A stretch of 64,000 bases of DNA from Bacillus sp. T3 (GCF_033449965.1 NZ_CP137761.1:1240001-1304000); one strand, 5' to 3'. Positions 26,965 to 35,300 are shown, counted from the first letter of the stretch. Translations and numbers: made by a program. The notes: generated from the sequence alone by a model not told the origin.

Positions 26965-27928
26965 AAATAAAGGAGACGATGCGCTTAACAATCGTCTCCT
27001 TTCCATTTTAACTAGAAGTGTCCCATTAAAGATTAGGAAAATCCGGAACATTCGTCATCATGTTTTTTATCTCGAAACCGATGCTTGTCCGATTATTTTA
27101 AAGGGATATTCATCAATGCAACGCTTGCAACTACAAGAGGCCTTTGCTGCATCGCTGAAAGCGGAAGGTTTTAGACATTCGTATAAATTTTATCAGTTTT
27201 TAGAAAATCCAATTTATTTTAATAAGAAATATTATGGGTGGATTGAATATATTGAACCGCACCCGGAACCTTTTAATTATTTAACAACGGCGAATCGAAA
27301 AGCTGGAATTAATTTATTACAATTGTTTCATGGAACTACAAAAAAACTTGCCAAGCGCTATGAACGAATTTTACCTGAATTTAACCTTCGTGATAAATGG
27401 AACGAACGCTTTATTCAATTTAAAAAAAATCAACAGATCGTTCAGCATTATGTATCAAAAGAAATAATAAATGAGATAGATGATTGGGGAAAAATTTCTT
27501 TAATAGGGATGGAGACAGAGAAATATAAATTTAGTGATACTTTTGACCCTGTTATTCTCCATGGAGATGTAGCTCATCATAATTATTTAAGGGCAAAAAC
27601 GGGAAAGTTATATTTAATTGATTATGATCTTATCTCAATTGGTGATAGGAGTGCAGACCTTCTGCAGTATGCGAACAGGATTCTACCTTCTATGAACTGG
27701 TCATGGGCTATGCTTTCACAATTCCCAGTTTTACAACCATATTTGCAAAATCGGGCATTTTTATTTGCCTTAATGTACCCAAGTGATATTTTTCGGGAGT
27801 GGAATCGAATTATTAAAGAGGGGACGTATTTAATGCCGAAAAAGTTACTTCCTGTGGTAGAATTAACGACACGACAGTTCGATTTACGACAACAATTCAT
27901 ATCTGAACTAAAAAATATGGTAAAATAA
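26948..27928 (+). CDS. ysxE: Spore coat kinase-like protein YsxE (CotS family)
   Basis: Aminoglycoside-phosphotransferase/CotS-fold protein, 326 aa. The catalytic-type loop VILHGDVAHHNYLRAKTGKLYLIDYDLISIGDRSADLLQY carries HGDxxxxN and the DxD metal site. YsxE lies near safA in B. subtilis and is a SafA-dependent inner coat protein; substrate and kinase activity are unproven. The start is uncertain: GTG 26948 or ATG 26954, both inside the end of safA and before a perfect hairpin. No later in-frame start exists in the first 50 codons. Confidence 0.85.
   Translation: MNMKARNKGDDALNNRLLSILTRSVPLKIRKIRNIRHHVFYLETDACPIILKGYSSMQRLQLQEAFAASLKAEGFRHSYKFYQFLENPIYFNKKYYGWIEYIEPHPEPFNYLTTANRKAGINLLQLFHGTTKKLAKRYERILPEFNLRDKWNERFIQFKKNQQIVQHYVSKEIINEIDDWGKISLIGMETEKYKFSDTFDPVILHGDVAHHNYLRAKTGKLYLIDYDLISIGDRSADLLQYANRILPSMNWSWAMLSQFPVLQPYLQNRAFLFALMYPSDIFREWNRIIKEGTYLMPKKLLPVVELTTRQFDLRQQFISELKNMVK
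26969..27008 (+). terminator. Terminator-like hairpin inside the 5' end of ysxE
   Basis: A perfect 12-bp stem AAAGGAGACGAT / ATCGTCTCCTTT with a 10-base loop lies five bases after the safA stop and within the first codons of ysxE. The following tract (CCATTTTA) is only a weak U run, so it may attenuate and not stop transcription. Its 5' arm also contains a Shine-Dalgarno-like AAAGGAG. Confidence 0.6.
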
Positions 27929-27962
27929 CAAGGAAATATTGTACTCGAAAGGAAGAATTACG

Positions 27963-28703
27963 ATGGAGCATGTGATTGAAAAGCTAGTTCAATGGTTACA
28001 GCAAAAGGTAAAGGAAGCGGGAATGAACGGCTTAATCGTCGGTGTCAGCGGTGGGATTGATTCAGCCGTTGTGACCCATTTAATTAAGCGTGCGTTCCCC
28101 AACGACTCTCTCGGGGTTATCATGCCGCTTAAAAGCAATCCTAAGGACGCTGAAGATGCGCGAAAGGTCATCGAGAGCTGTGGAATTAAACATGTAACTG
28201 TTGAATTATCAGAAACACATAAGGTATTATTTTCTACCATTGAAGAGCAGTTAAAGCAATCTAATGATTGGAATGAAGAAAAATCAAAGCTGGGAGATGC
28301 CAACACGCGTGCACGTTTGCGGATGACAACTCTTTATGCTGTTGCAAATAACTTTGGTTATTTAGTGGCGGGAACTGATAATGCTGCAGAATGGCACACT
28401 GGTTATTTCACTAAATATGGTGACGGTGGTGTTGACTTAGTTCCGCTCGTTCATTTTACAAAAGGTGAAGTGCGCGAATTGGCGAGAGCATTAGGTGTTC
28501 CAGAAGAAGTTATTACAAAAGCTCCAAGCGCAGGACTTTGGGAAGGTCAAACAGACGAAAACGAAATGGGCACGACCTATGATATGATTGATCGTTATTT
28601 AAAGGGTGAGCAAATCCCTGAAAAAGATCAGCAAATCATTGATCGACTTCATCGTATTTCTGAGCATAAGCGCAGTTTGGCAGCGGCACCACCTAAATTC
28701 TAA
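27963..28703 (+). CDS. nadE: NH3-dependent NAD+ synthetase NadE
   Basis: Last step of NAD synthesis: amidation of deamido-NAD. The PP-loop is in GLIVGVSGGIDSAVV; LVAGTDNAAEWHTGYFTKYGDGGVDLVPL and KAPSAGLWEGQTDENEMGTTYDMID are NadE active-site blocks. At 246 aa it has no glutaminase domain, so it uses ammonia. ATG at 27963 follows AAAGGAAGAA. In B. subtilis nadE is at another locus. Its place here, near niaR but without nadBAC, is unusual relative to that reference. Confidence 0.93.
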   Translation: MEHVIEKLVQWLQQKVKEAGMNGLIVGVSGGIDSAVVTHLIKRAFPNDSLGVIMPLKSNPKDAEDARKVIESCGIKHVTVELSETHKVLFSTIEEQLKQSNDWNEEKSKLGDANTRARLRMTTLYAVANNFGYLVAGTDNAAEWHTGYFTKYGDGGVDLVPLVHFTKGEVRELARALGVPEEVITKAPSAGLWEGQTDENEMGTTYDMIDRYLKGEQIPEKDQQIIDRLHRISEHKRSLAAAPPKF

Positions 28704-28871
28704 TTGGCCAATATCCACATTAACGGACAGCAAGATGCCGTTATAATCTTTCAAGTAAAGTAAGTGGGAGATTAACTGCCCGTAAATGCCCGATTGGTTC
28801 AACTAACCATCCGTGGGATTATAAACCTTCCCACTGATGGAAGTTTCAACTTATTAACAGAATGAAAACAC

Positions 28872-28935
28872 CCCCTCGCACACAAGCTAACATGGAGCAA
28901 CAACATGCTCAAATGTTAGCCGAGGGGTTTTTCGT
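28872..28935 (+). terminator. Hairpin upstream of coxA whose 3' arm forms the ribosome site
   Basis: CCCCTCG/CGAGGGG and GCTAACAT/ATGTTAGC are two stacked stems separated by a 7-base bulge on the 5' side, with TTTTTC after. It looks like a terminator for nadE, yet the GAGGGG of its 3' arm is the only ribosome-binding sequence for the TTG start of coxA eight bases later. The preceding 170 bases after nadE show nothing clear. Confidence 0.7.
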
Positions 28936-29778
28936 TTGAACAAAAAACATTTCCTTTTTCCAATAATTAGCTTAATGTCAATAGGGCTAGCAGGCTGTGG
29001 GAATGATGAGTCTGCCGTACAGGATCGCAATACGGAAAGAGCTCAGCCATTTGGCTACTATTCCAATGAAAATCATCATAACGGTGGCAATGTACAAATT
29101 TTAGATGATAATGATGGTCCGATAACAGAGATGATGGACCATACGCTGGGTACTGAGGGGACAAATGATAGACGGCAAATCCTCGATGTGAAGGACGAAA
29201 ATGGGAATCCAGGCAACCCAACTCTACCATTAGCAGAAAATGACCGTAATTTTTTTGAACGGGATAATCGCTTTAGTCGAAGTGATGCCAATTATCATGG
29301 CCAATTAGACGGGAACCAAGCTGGTGTTATGGGAACAAAGCGAAACCAGACTAGAATCCAAGGAACGAATGATCGTACAAGAAATCTGGATCAAGTTAGT
29401 ACCCAGAATAATCGGGTAAAGGATGGAAATCAAACAAGGATTCAGAACACAAGTCCAACGGTCAATGATGTCAATTTATCAACAAAGCTTAATAAAACTG
29501 TGCTATCAGTAGCCAACGTTAAAGAAGTTCAATCAATTGTTCATAACAACAATGTTGTGATCGCGGTTGATTTAGATGACGATCGTGATGAACTGAAAAC
29601 GAAGCAAAGAATTCAGCAGGCGGTAAAAACGTATACAAAAGGGAAAAAAGTCACAATCGTAACTGACCAAGGAAGCTTTACAAGAGTGCGCAATATGAAT
29701 AATAATGGGGCATTTCGTGATGAAGATAATCAAGATTTAAGAAATATCATCCAATCCAATAATTACCGTAATCGATAA
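28936..29778 (+). CDS. coxA: Sporulation lipoprotein CoxA (YhcN/YlaJ family)
   Basis: The signal peptide ends in a lipobox (SIGLAGC, Cys near residue 17), so this is a lipoprotein. A long Asn/Asp/Arg-rich middle (residues 25-190) precedes a C-terminal YhcN/YlaJ domain (TKLNKTVLSVANVKEVQSIVHNNNVVIAVDLDDDRDELKTKQRIQQAVKTYTKGKKVTIVTD). B. subtilis coxA, encoding a spore-cortex lipoprotein, lies next to safA, supporting the name. TTG start. Its exact role in the cortex is not established. Confidence 0.85.
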   Translation: MNKKHFLFPIISLMSIGLAGCGNDESAVQDRNTERAQPFGYYSNENHHNGGNVQILDDNDGPITEMMDHTLGTEGTNDRRQILDVKDENGNPGNPTLPLAENDRNFFERDNRFSRSDANYHGQLDGNQAGVMGTKRNQTRIQGTNDRTRNLDQVSTQNNRVKDGNQTRIQNTSPTVNDVNLSTKLNKTVLSVANVKEVQSIVHNNNVVIAVDLDDDRDELKTKQRIQQAVKTYTKGKKVTIVTDQGSFTRVRNMNNNGAFRDEDNQDLRNIIQSNNYRNR

Positions 29779-29784
29779 AAAAGG

Positions 29785-29818
29785 GCAGAACACTTATCCG
29801 TGTTCTGCTTTCTTTTTA
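29785..29818 (+). terminator. Terminator after coxA
   Basis: GCAGAACAC / GTGTTCTGC stem, 6-base loop, then TTTCTTTTT. Confidence 0.9.
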
Positions 29819-29884
29819 GTAAGAATAAATTACTTTTTTTGGAAAATGGATAATTAATCTAAAATTGGCTAACCTATTTACGTA

Positions 29885-29914
29885 TTGAATTGTTGGTTTA
29901 ATGATTTTTATAAT
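29885..29914 (+). promoter_or_regulatory. Candidate promoter before bofC
   Basis: TTGAAT and TATAAT are separated by 18 bases, about 85 bases upstream of the bofC start. It resembles SigA; SigG control, known for B. subtilis bofC, is not evident to me here. Confidence 0.35.
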
Positions 29915-29935
29915 TAAGGCTATGTTTTGAGCAAT

Positions 29936-29960
29936 CTGGTGATTGGAGCGAAATCAACAG
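29936..29960 (+). repeat. 25-bp remnant of the Bacillus inverted-terminus repeat
   Basis: CTGGTGATTGGAGCG is joined directly to AAATCAACAG. These are the two ends of the element found intact at 33655-33785, with the middle missing. It sits just upstream of the bofC ribosome site. Confidence 0.6.
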
Positions 29961-29996
29961 CCAAACAGAGCCATTTTTAAAAGAGGTGGTCGTTTT

Positions 29997-30527
29997 ATGA
30001 ATGCCAGGATGTCCGTGTTATTTGCGATGGCAGCGAGTTTACCATTACTATTTATTCATAATGGGAGCGGATTTGCCCAAGAAAAAGAAGAATCAAGACA
30101 TGTGACACAAGCTCACGAAGCTGAGCACAAGGTAACGATTGTTTTACAAATAGAGTACCTTGATGGCGATGTAAGTGAAGAGGTCATAACGGACACTTCT
30201 AGATCGATGCTGGAAATACAAGAAAAGTATAAACAATGGGAACTTATTAGCAGTAAGGATCAAACCTTTGTTTTTCGTTGCAAGGTTGACGATATTTCCC
30301 CGCTGTTAAAGGCTAACGGTTATTTTGGCATTACAGAAGAAGGGACATTGACGATTTTTAACGGGAAACCAAAACACTCGAAGGTCATTCATTCGTTTTT
30401 TCAAATAGATGTAGGTAAGCTTGAAAGTAGAAAGCGTCAGCAGTTATTAAAAGGAATACCAATCCGCTCGAAGGATCGCTATCAGGAAGTATTGGAAACC
30501 TTTAAACCGTATTCTAAATATGAGTAG
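29997..30527 (+). CDS. bofC: Forespore checkpoint protein BofC
   Basis: Secreted forespore protein that restrains SpoIVB and so delays SpoIVFB cleavage of pro-SigK. A signal peptide spans about residues 1-25 (ending SGFAQ). The body includes VTIVLQIEYLDGDVSEEVI and IDVGKLESRKRQQLLKGIPIRSKDRYQEVLETF. ATG at 29997 follows AAGAGGTGG; the earlier in-frame start at 29943 lies in the repeat remnant. 176 aa. It belongs to the same pathway as spoIVFA and spoIVFB at 16.4-18 kb. Confidence 0.92.
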   Translation: MNARMSVLFAMAASLPLLFIHNGSGFAQEKEESRHVTQAHEAEHKVTIVLQIEYLDGDVSEEVITDTSRSMLEIQEKYKQWELISSKDQTFVFRCKVDDISPLLKANGYFGITEEGTLTIFNGKPKHSKVIHSFFQIDVGKLESRKRQQLLKGIPIRSKDRYQEVLETFKPYSKYE

Positions 30528-30534
30528 GAAAAGG

Positions 30535-30582
30535 AGGCTGGACTAATCAGAGTTCAGCCTTTGTCATTGTTATTTTAACTGA
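30535..30582 (+). terminator. Terminator after bofC
   Basis: AGGCTGGACT / AGTTCAGCCT stem (one G-U pair) with a six-base loop, followed by TTGTCATTGTTATTTT. Confidence 0.75.
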
Positions 30583-30670
30583 TTGTTTTCTAATGTTAAG
30601 ATTTTTGTTCATGATTCGAAAAATGATATGATACAATGGTTAACAGTGAAATTTTGAGGAGAGAAAGCAA

Positions 30671-31279
30671 TTGTTTGAATATATTAAAGGAAAAATCGAG
30701 TTTGTTGGACCTGAATACATTGTGGTCGAGAACCACGGAATCGGTTATCAAATTATTACGTCTAATCCATTTGTTTTTTCGAAGCAATTGGGAGAAGAAG
30801 TCAGAATCTATACCTTTCACTATGTTCGAGAAGATTTGATGGCTCTTTATGGCTTCCAAACGAAGGAAGAAAAAATTCTCTTTACGAAGCTACTAAATGT
30901 ATCGGGGATTGGTCCAAAGGGTGCTTTGGCAATTCTGGCTTCTGGAAACCCAGTGCAGGTGATTTATGCGATTGAAAATGAAGATGAAGCGTTTCTGATC
31001 AAGTTTCCTGGTGTAGGGAAGAAAACAGCACGGCAAATGATTCTTGATTTAAAGGGGAAATTACAAGCGGTTGTTCCAGACTTCTTTCCAAACCTATTTA
31101 CAGAGGAAGAAGAGCGTTTTCAGTCTCCATCTGTTTCTGAGTGGGAGGAAGCAGAATTGGCCCTTAAAGCGTTAGGCTATTCTGAAAAGGAAGTAAGAAA
31201 AATCGCTCCTGCCCTACAGAAAGAAAAACTGTCAACTGATCAATACATAAAGAAAGCTTTACAAAAACTATTAAAATAG
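30671..31279 (+). CDS. ruvA: Holliday junction DNA helicase subunit RuvA
   Basis: Tetramer that binds four-way junctions and loads RuvB. It begins MFEYIKGKIEFVGPEYIVVENHGIGYQI, the OB domain, with helix-hairpin-helix motifs (LNVSGIGPKGALAIL and KFPGVGKKTARQMILDLKGKL) and a C-terminal RuvB-binding helix bundle (WEEAELALKALGYSEKEVRKI). 202 aa. TTG start after GAGGAGAGAAAG. Followed by ruvB after 28 bases. Confidence 0.97.
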   Translation: MFEYIKGKIEFVGPEYIVVENHGIGYQIITSNPFVFSKQLGEEVRIYTFHYVREDLMALYGFQTKEEKILFTKLLNVSGIGPKGALAILASGNPVQVIYAIENEDEAFLIKFPGVGKKTARQMILDLKGKLQAVVPDFFPNLFTEEEERFQSPSVSEWEEAELALKALGYSEKEVRKIAPALQKEKLSTDQYIKKALQKLLK

Positions 31280-31307
31280 AGAATGACACAGAGGGTGAGA
31301 ATACTCA

Positions 31308-32312
31308 ATGGAAGACAGACTTATTTCTGCACAAGCAGATATGCAGGATGATTCATATGAGCAAAGCCTACGGCCACAAACTTTAACTCAATACATTGGG
31401 CAGGATAAAATAAAAGCGAATCTAGATATTTTTATTAAAGCAGCAAAGCTACGCCAAGAGACTCTTGACCATGTGTTATTGTATGGCCCTCCTGGACTTG
31501 GGAAAACGACATTAGCGACGATTATTGCAAATGAAATGGGTGTTAATATTCGAACGACATCTGGGCCAGCAATCGAACGCCCTGGTGATTTGGCTGCTAT
31601 TTTAACAGCGTTAGAGCCTGGCGATGTGCTGTTTATTGATGAAATCCATCGACTGCAACGCTCCATTGAAGAGGTATTGTATCCAGCAATGGAGGATTTT
31701 TGTCTCGACATCGTGATAGGGAAAGGACCGAGTGCGAGGTCGGTGCGTTTGGATTTGCCACCCTTTACATTAGTGGGGGCTACGACTAGGGCTGGATCAA
31801 TATCTGCCCCTTTGCGTGATCGTTTTGGAGTGCTTGGTCGATTAGAGTACTATTCGGTTGAACAGCTGACGGATATCGTTACCAGGACGTCTGAAATTTT
31901 AGAAACGAATATCGAACCAATTGCTGCTGAGGAGATTGGGCGTAGATCACGGGGAACCCCGCGTATTGCTAATCGCTTGCTGCGGAGGGTTAGAGATTTT
32001 GCCCAGGTTAGTGGAAATGGAGAAATAGACGTTGCACTCGCAAATGAAGCTCTTGAGCGTTTGCAGGTTGACCGTTTAGGTCTTGATCATATTGACCATA
32101 AATTACTTGTAGGGATTATTGAAAGATTCCGTGGTGGTCCAGTCGGACTAGACACGATTGCCGCTTCAATCGGTGAGGAATCAACCACCATTGAGGATGT
32201 TTATGAGCCTTATTTATTGCAGATTGGATTTTTACAACGGACCCCACGTGGAAGAATTGTAACGGATTTGGTTTATCGTCATTTTCACATGGAGGTGCCG
32301 GATAAAAAATGA
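31308..32312 (+). CDS. ruvB: Holliday junction branch-migration ATPase RuvB
   Basis: Hexameric AAA+ motor for branch migration. Walker A is GPPGLGKTTLA near residue 62, Walker B VLFIDEIHRL, sensor 1 LVGATTRAGSISAPLRDRFG, and the C-terminal winged helix lies in DRLGLDHIDHKLL... FLQRTPRGRIVTD. 334 aa is typical. It overlaps the next gene by four bases. Confidence 0.97.
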   Translation: MEDRLISAQADMQDDSYEQSLRPQTLTQYIGQDKIKANLDIFIKAAKLRQETLDHVLLYGPPGLGKTTLATIIANEMGVNIRTTSGPAIERPGDLAAILTALEPGDVLFIDEIHRLQRSIEEVLYPAMEDFCLDIVIGKGPSARSVRLDLPPFTLVGATTRAGSISAPLRDRFGVLGRLEYYSVEQLTDIVTRTSEILETNIEPIAAEEIGRRSRGTPRIANRLLRRVRDFAQVSGNGEIDVALANEALERLQVDRLGLDHIDHKLLVGIIERFRGGPVGLDTIAASIGEESTTIEDVYEPYLLQIGFLQRTPRGRIVTDLVYRHFHMEVPDKK

Positions 32313-32515
32313 ATGGAATCGCCAAAACCGTCATGATGCTTGGTGTCATTATATTTGTCATTGGCTTTATTATGAATTTTATTCATTTAGGTAAACTGCC
32401 GGGAGACATTGTAATAAAAAAAGGGAACACTACATTTTATTTCCCTGTTGTAACATCGATTTTAGTCAGTATCGTGTTATCGGTTATATTTTACGTAATT
32501 GGGCGCTTTCGTTAA
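32309..32515 (+). CDS. DUF2905 small membrane protein
   Basis: 68 aa with two hydrophobic helices (about residues 5-25 and 45-65) joined by HLGKLPGDIVIKKGNTTFYFPV, the DUF2905 signature. It overlaps ruvB (ATGA), so it is cotranslated. Found in this place in many Bacillales. Function unknown. Confidence 0.88.
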   Translation: MNGIAKTVMMLGVIIFVIGFIMNFIHLGKLPGDIVIKKGNTTFYFPVVTSILVSIVLSVIFYVIGRFR

Positions 32516-32575
32516 ACATGTTAGCTTTAAGGAAGGCTTGATTTTGAAAAGTTTATTAGAGGTAAAGGTGAAAGT

Positions 32576-33604
32576 ATGAAAGTAGATTTGTTTGATTTTG
32601 ATTTGCCAGAAGAATTAATTGCACAGGTTCCACTTGTTAATCGAACCGATAGCCGACTCATGGTTTTGGATAAGAAAACGGGAGCGGTAAAGCATGAAAT
32701 TTTTAAAAATATTGTTGAATACTTTAAACCCGGAGATTGCCTTGTGTTAAATGATACAAGAGTGCTGCCTGCTCGACTATTTGGCACAAAAGAGGATACA
32801 GGTGCAAATGTTGAAGTGTTGTTGTTAAAGCAGGAGACTGGGGATACATGGGAGACGCTTGTTAAGCCTGCCAAGCGAATTAAGGAAGGAACGAAAATTC
32901 GTTTTGGTGATGGTCGACTTTCTGCAGTCTGTGTAGGGACAGCGGACCACGGTGGCAGGACGCTAGAGTTTGAATATGAAGGAATTTTTTATGAGGTTCT
33001 TGAATCACTAGGGGAAATGCCGCTTCCACCTTATATAAAAGAGCAATTAGAGGACCGTGAGCGCTATCAAACGGTTTATGCGAAAGAAAGAGGCTCTGCA
33101 GCAGCTCCAACTGCAGGTTTACATTTTACGGAAGAATTACTTGCTGAGCTGAGAGAAAAGGGCGTACAGATTGCGTTTATTACCCTTCATGTCGGACTTG
33201 GAACATTTAGACCAGTTAGTGTGGAGGATATTAACGAGCATGAAATGCACGCGGAATTTTATCAAATGTCTGAAGAAACAGCTCATCTTTTGAATGAAGT
33301 GCGTGCATCTGGGGGCAGAATTGTGTCAGTCGGGACAACCTCCACGAGAACGCTAGAAACAATCGCTAGCGCAAATAATGGAAGCTTTACTGAGGCAAGT
33401 GGCTGGACGAGCATCTTTATTTACCCTGGCTATGAATTTAAAGCCATTGACGGTATGATAACAAATTTTCACCTGCCAAAATCCACGTTAATTATGCTAA
33501 TTAGCGCTTTGGCCGGTCGCGAAAATATACTCCATGCATACAAAACAGCAGTTGCCGAAAAGTACCGTTTCTTCAGCTTCGGCGACGCTATGTTAATAAT
33601 TTAA
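32576..33604 (+). CDS. queA: S-adenosylmethionine:tRNA ribosyltransferase-isomerase QueA
   Basis: Makes epoxyqueuosine by transferring the ribosyl part of SAM to preQ1 in tRNA. It begins MKVDLFDFDLPEELIAQVPLVNRTDSRLMVLDKKTG and contains LVLNDTRVLPARLFG, AAPTAGLHFTEELL and THVGLGTFRPV-type ITLHVGLGTFRPVSVEDI. 342 aa. It works directly with tgt, the next gene, though a 131-bp repeat has inserted between them. Confidence 0.97.
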   Translation: MKVDLFDFDLPEELIAQVPLVNRTDSRLMVLDKKTGAVKHEIFKNIVEYFKPGDCLVLNDTRVLPARLFGTKEDTGANVEVLLLKQETGDTWETLVKPAKRIKEGTKIRFGDGRLSAVCVGTADHGGRTLEFEYEGIFYEVLESLGEMPLPPYIKEQLEDRERYQTVYAKERGSAAAPTAGLHFTEELLAELREKGVQIAFITLHVGLGTFRPVSVEDINEHEMHAEFYQMSEETAHLLNEVRASGGRIVSVGTTSTRTLETIASANNGSFTEASGWTSIFIYPGYEFKAIDGMITNFHLPKSTLIMLISALAGRENILHAYKTAVAEKYRFFSFGDAMLII

Positions 33605-33654
33605 AAAGCTTTTAATCATAGCTGTGTTAAGACTAGTGCGCTGATTTAACGCGC

Positions 33655-33785
33655 CTGTTGATTGGAGTGGAATGTGCGAGACTCCTGCAGGAGTAGTGGA
33701 CATGGGAGACCCCGCACACGCAAAGCGTCGAGGAGGCTCCCAGACCGCCCTGCGGAAAGCGAGCACATGGAACGGAAATCAACAG
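33655..33785 (+). repeat. 131-bp intergenic Bacillus repeat with inverted ends
   Basis: Ends CTGTTGATT / AATCAACAG are perfect inverted repeats. The interior holds GAGACTCCTGCAGGAG, GGGAGACCCCGC and GAGGAGGCTCCC with a CTGCGGAAAGCGAGC tail. It closely resembles a GC-rich imperfect palindrome that I recognise as scattered in intergenic regions of many Bacillaceae. It is non-coding; the ORF running through it is an artefactual extension of tgt. It probably folds into a long branched hairpin. Confidence 0.8.
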
Positions 33786-33827
33786 ACAACTTTAACACGG
33801 CTTTCATCAAAAAAGGAGGACAAGAGA

Positions 33828-34967
33828 TTGTCTGCAATTCGATATGAGTTAATTAAAACGTGTAAACAAACAGGTGCGAGGCTTGGACGGGTCCATACTC
33901 CACACGGCTCGTTTGAAACCCCTGTTTTTATGCCAGTTGGTACATTAGCCACTGTTAAAACAATGTCACCTGAAGAATTAAAGAACATGGGTGCGGGTAT
34001 TATTTTAAGCAATACGTATCATTTATGGCTACGTCCGGGCAATGAAATTGTAAAAGAAGCGGGCGGACTTCATAAATTTATGAATTGGGACCGCGCGATT
34101 TTAACCGATTCCTGCGGGTTCCAGGTCTTTAGCCTAAGCGATTTCCGAAAGATCGAAGAGGAAGGCGTCCACTTCCGAAACCATCTGAACGGTGATAAAT
34201 TGTTTTTATCTCCTGAAAAGGCGATGGAAATTCAAAATGACCTTGGTTCTGATATTATGATGGCCTTCGATGAGTGTCCGCCATTCCCAGCGAGTTTTGA
34301 GTACATGAAAAAATCAGTGGAACGAACATCGAGATGGGCAGAGCGCTGCTTAAATGCTCATCAACGTCCACAGGATCAAGGATTATTTGGAATCGTTCAG
34401 GGTGGTGAGTACGAGGAGCTTCGCAAGCAAAGTGCGAAGGACTTAGTTTCATTAGATTTCCCTGGCTATGCGATTGGCGGGTTATCAGTAGGGGAACCAA
34501 AGGATATTATGAATCGTGTACTTGAGTTCACCTCTCCATTATTGCCAACAAATAAACCAAGATATTTAATGGGTGTAGGCTCTCCGGATTCACTAATTGA
34601 TGGGGCGATTCGCGGAATCGATATGTTTGATTGCGTCTTGCCAACCCGAATCGCTCGGAATGGCACCTTAATGACAAGCGAGGGCCGCTTGGTCGTGAAA
34701 AACGCTAAATATGCAAAAGACTTTGGGCCGTTAGATCCGAACTGTGATTGCTACACTTGTAAAAATTACAGTCGTGCTTATATTCGTCACTTGGTACGAT
34801 GTGACGAAACATTCGGAATACGCTTAACATCTTACCATAACCTATATTTTCTGTTAAAATTAATGGAACAAGTCAGACAAGCGATTCGTGAAGATCGTTT
34901 AGGTGACTTTAGAGATGAGTTTTTTGAAAAATACGGCTTCAACAAGCCTAATGCAAAGAACTTCTAA
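33828..34967 (+). CDS. tgt: tRNA-guanine transglycosylase Tgt
   Basis: Exchanges guanine-34 for preQ1 in queuosine tRNAs. The catalytic Asp is in LTDSCGFQVFSL; a second Asp is in DIMMAFDECPPFPASFEYM; the C-terminal zinc site is CDCYTCKNYSRAYIRHL plus a later His. 379 aa. TTG at 33828 follows AAAAGGAGGACAAG and matches the family start; the upstream in-frame ATG or GTG codons belong to the inserted repeat. yajC follows, as in B. subtilis. Confidence 0.97.
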   Translation: MSAIRYELIKTCKQTGARLGRVHTPHGSFETPVFMPVGTLATVKTMSPEELKNMGAGIILSNTYHLWLRPGNEIVKEAGGLHKFMNWDRAILTDSCGFQVFSLSDFRKIEEEGVHFRNHLNGDKLFLSPEKAMEIQNDLGSDIMMAFDECPPFPASFEYMKKSVERTSRWAERCLNAHQRPQDQGLFGIVQGGEYEELRKQSAKDLVSLDFPGYAIGGLSVGEPKDIMNRVLEFTSPLLPTNKPRYLMGVGSPDSLIDGAIRGIDMFDCVLPTRIARNGTLMTSEGRLVVKNAKYAKDFGPLDPNCDCYTCKNYSRAYIRHLVRCDETFGIRLTSYHNLYFLLKLMEQVRQAIREDRLGDFRDEFFEKYGFNKPNAKNF

Positions 34968-34996
34968 TCTGCTATTTCTTGAAAGGAGTTGAAAAT

Positions 34997-35263
34997 ATGG
35001 AAGGTTTATTAGGAACAGTTGGTCCTTTAGTGCTAATGTTTGCTTTGTTTTACTTTTTATTGATTCGTCCTCAGCAGAAGCGTCAAAAAGCTGTACAACA
35101 AATGCAAAATGATTTGAAAAAAGGGGACAAAGTTGTCACAATTGGTGGCTTACATGGTTTCGTTGATTCTATTGACGAAGCAACTGTTGTGATCAAATGT
35201 GGAGATGGCAGCCGTCTTACATTCGACCGCAATGCCGTTCGCGAAGTTACTCAAAGCAGTTAA
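34997..35263 (+). CDS. yajC: Preprotein translocase auxiliary subunit YajC
   Basis: Small membrane protein of the SecDF-YajC accessory complex. One membrane helix (GPLVLMFALFYFLLIRPQQKRQKAVQQM) is followed by KKGDKVVTIGGLHGFVDSIDEATVVIKCGDGSRLTFDRNAV, diagnostic for YajC. 88 aa from ATG 34997 after GAAAGGAGTT. secDF lies 3.5 kb downstream. Confidence 0.95.
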   Translation: MEGLLGTVGPLVLMFALFYFLLIRPQQKRQKAVQQMQNDLKKGDKVVTIGGLHGFVDSIDEATVVIKCGDGSRLTFDRNAVREVTQSS

Positions 35264-35265
35264 TT

Positions 35266-35300
35266 AAAAGGAAGCTAGCATAACGCTCGCTTCCTTTTTT
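35266..35300 (+). terminator. Terminator after yajC
   Basis: AAAGGAAGC / GCTTCCTTTTTT stem around a 13-base loop. Confidence 0.88.

Noticed and set aside
33672..33827. N-terminal extension of tgt
   Set aside because: It translates the intergenic repeat; TTG 33828 has a strong ribosome site and gives the family N-terminus.
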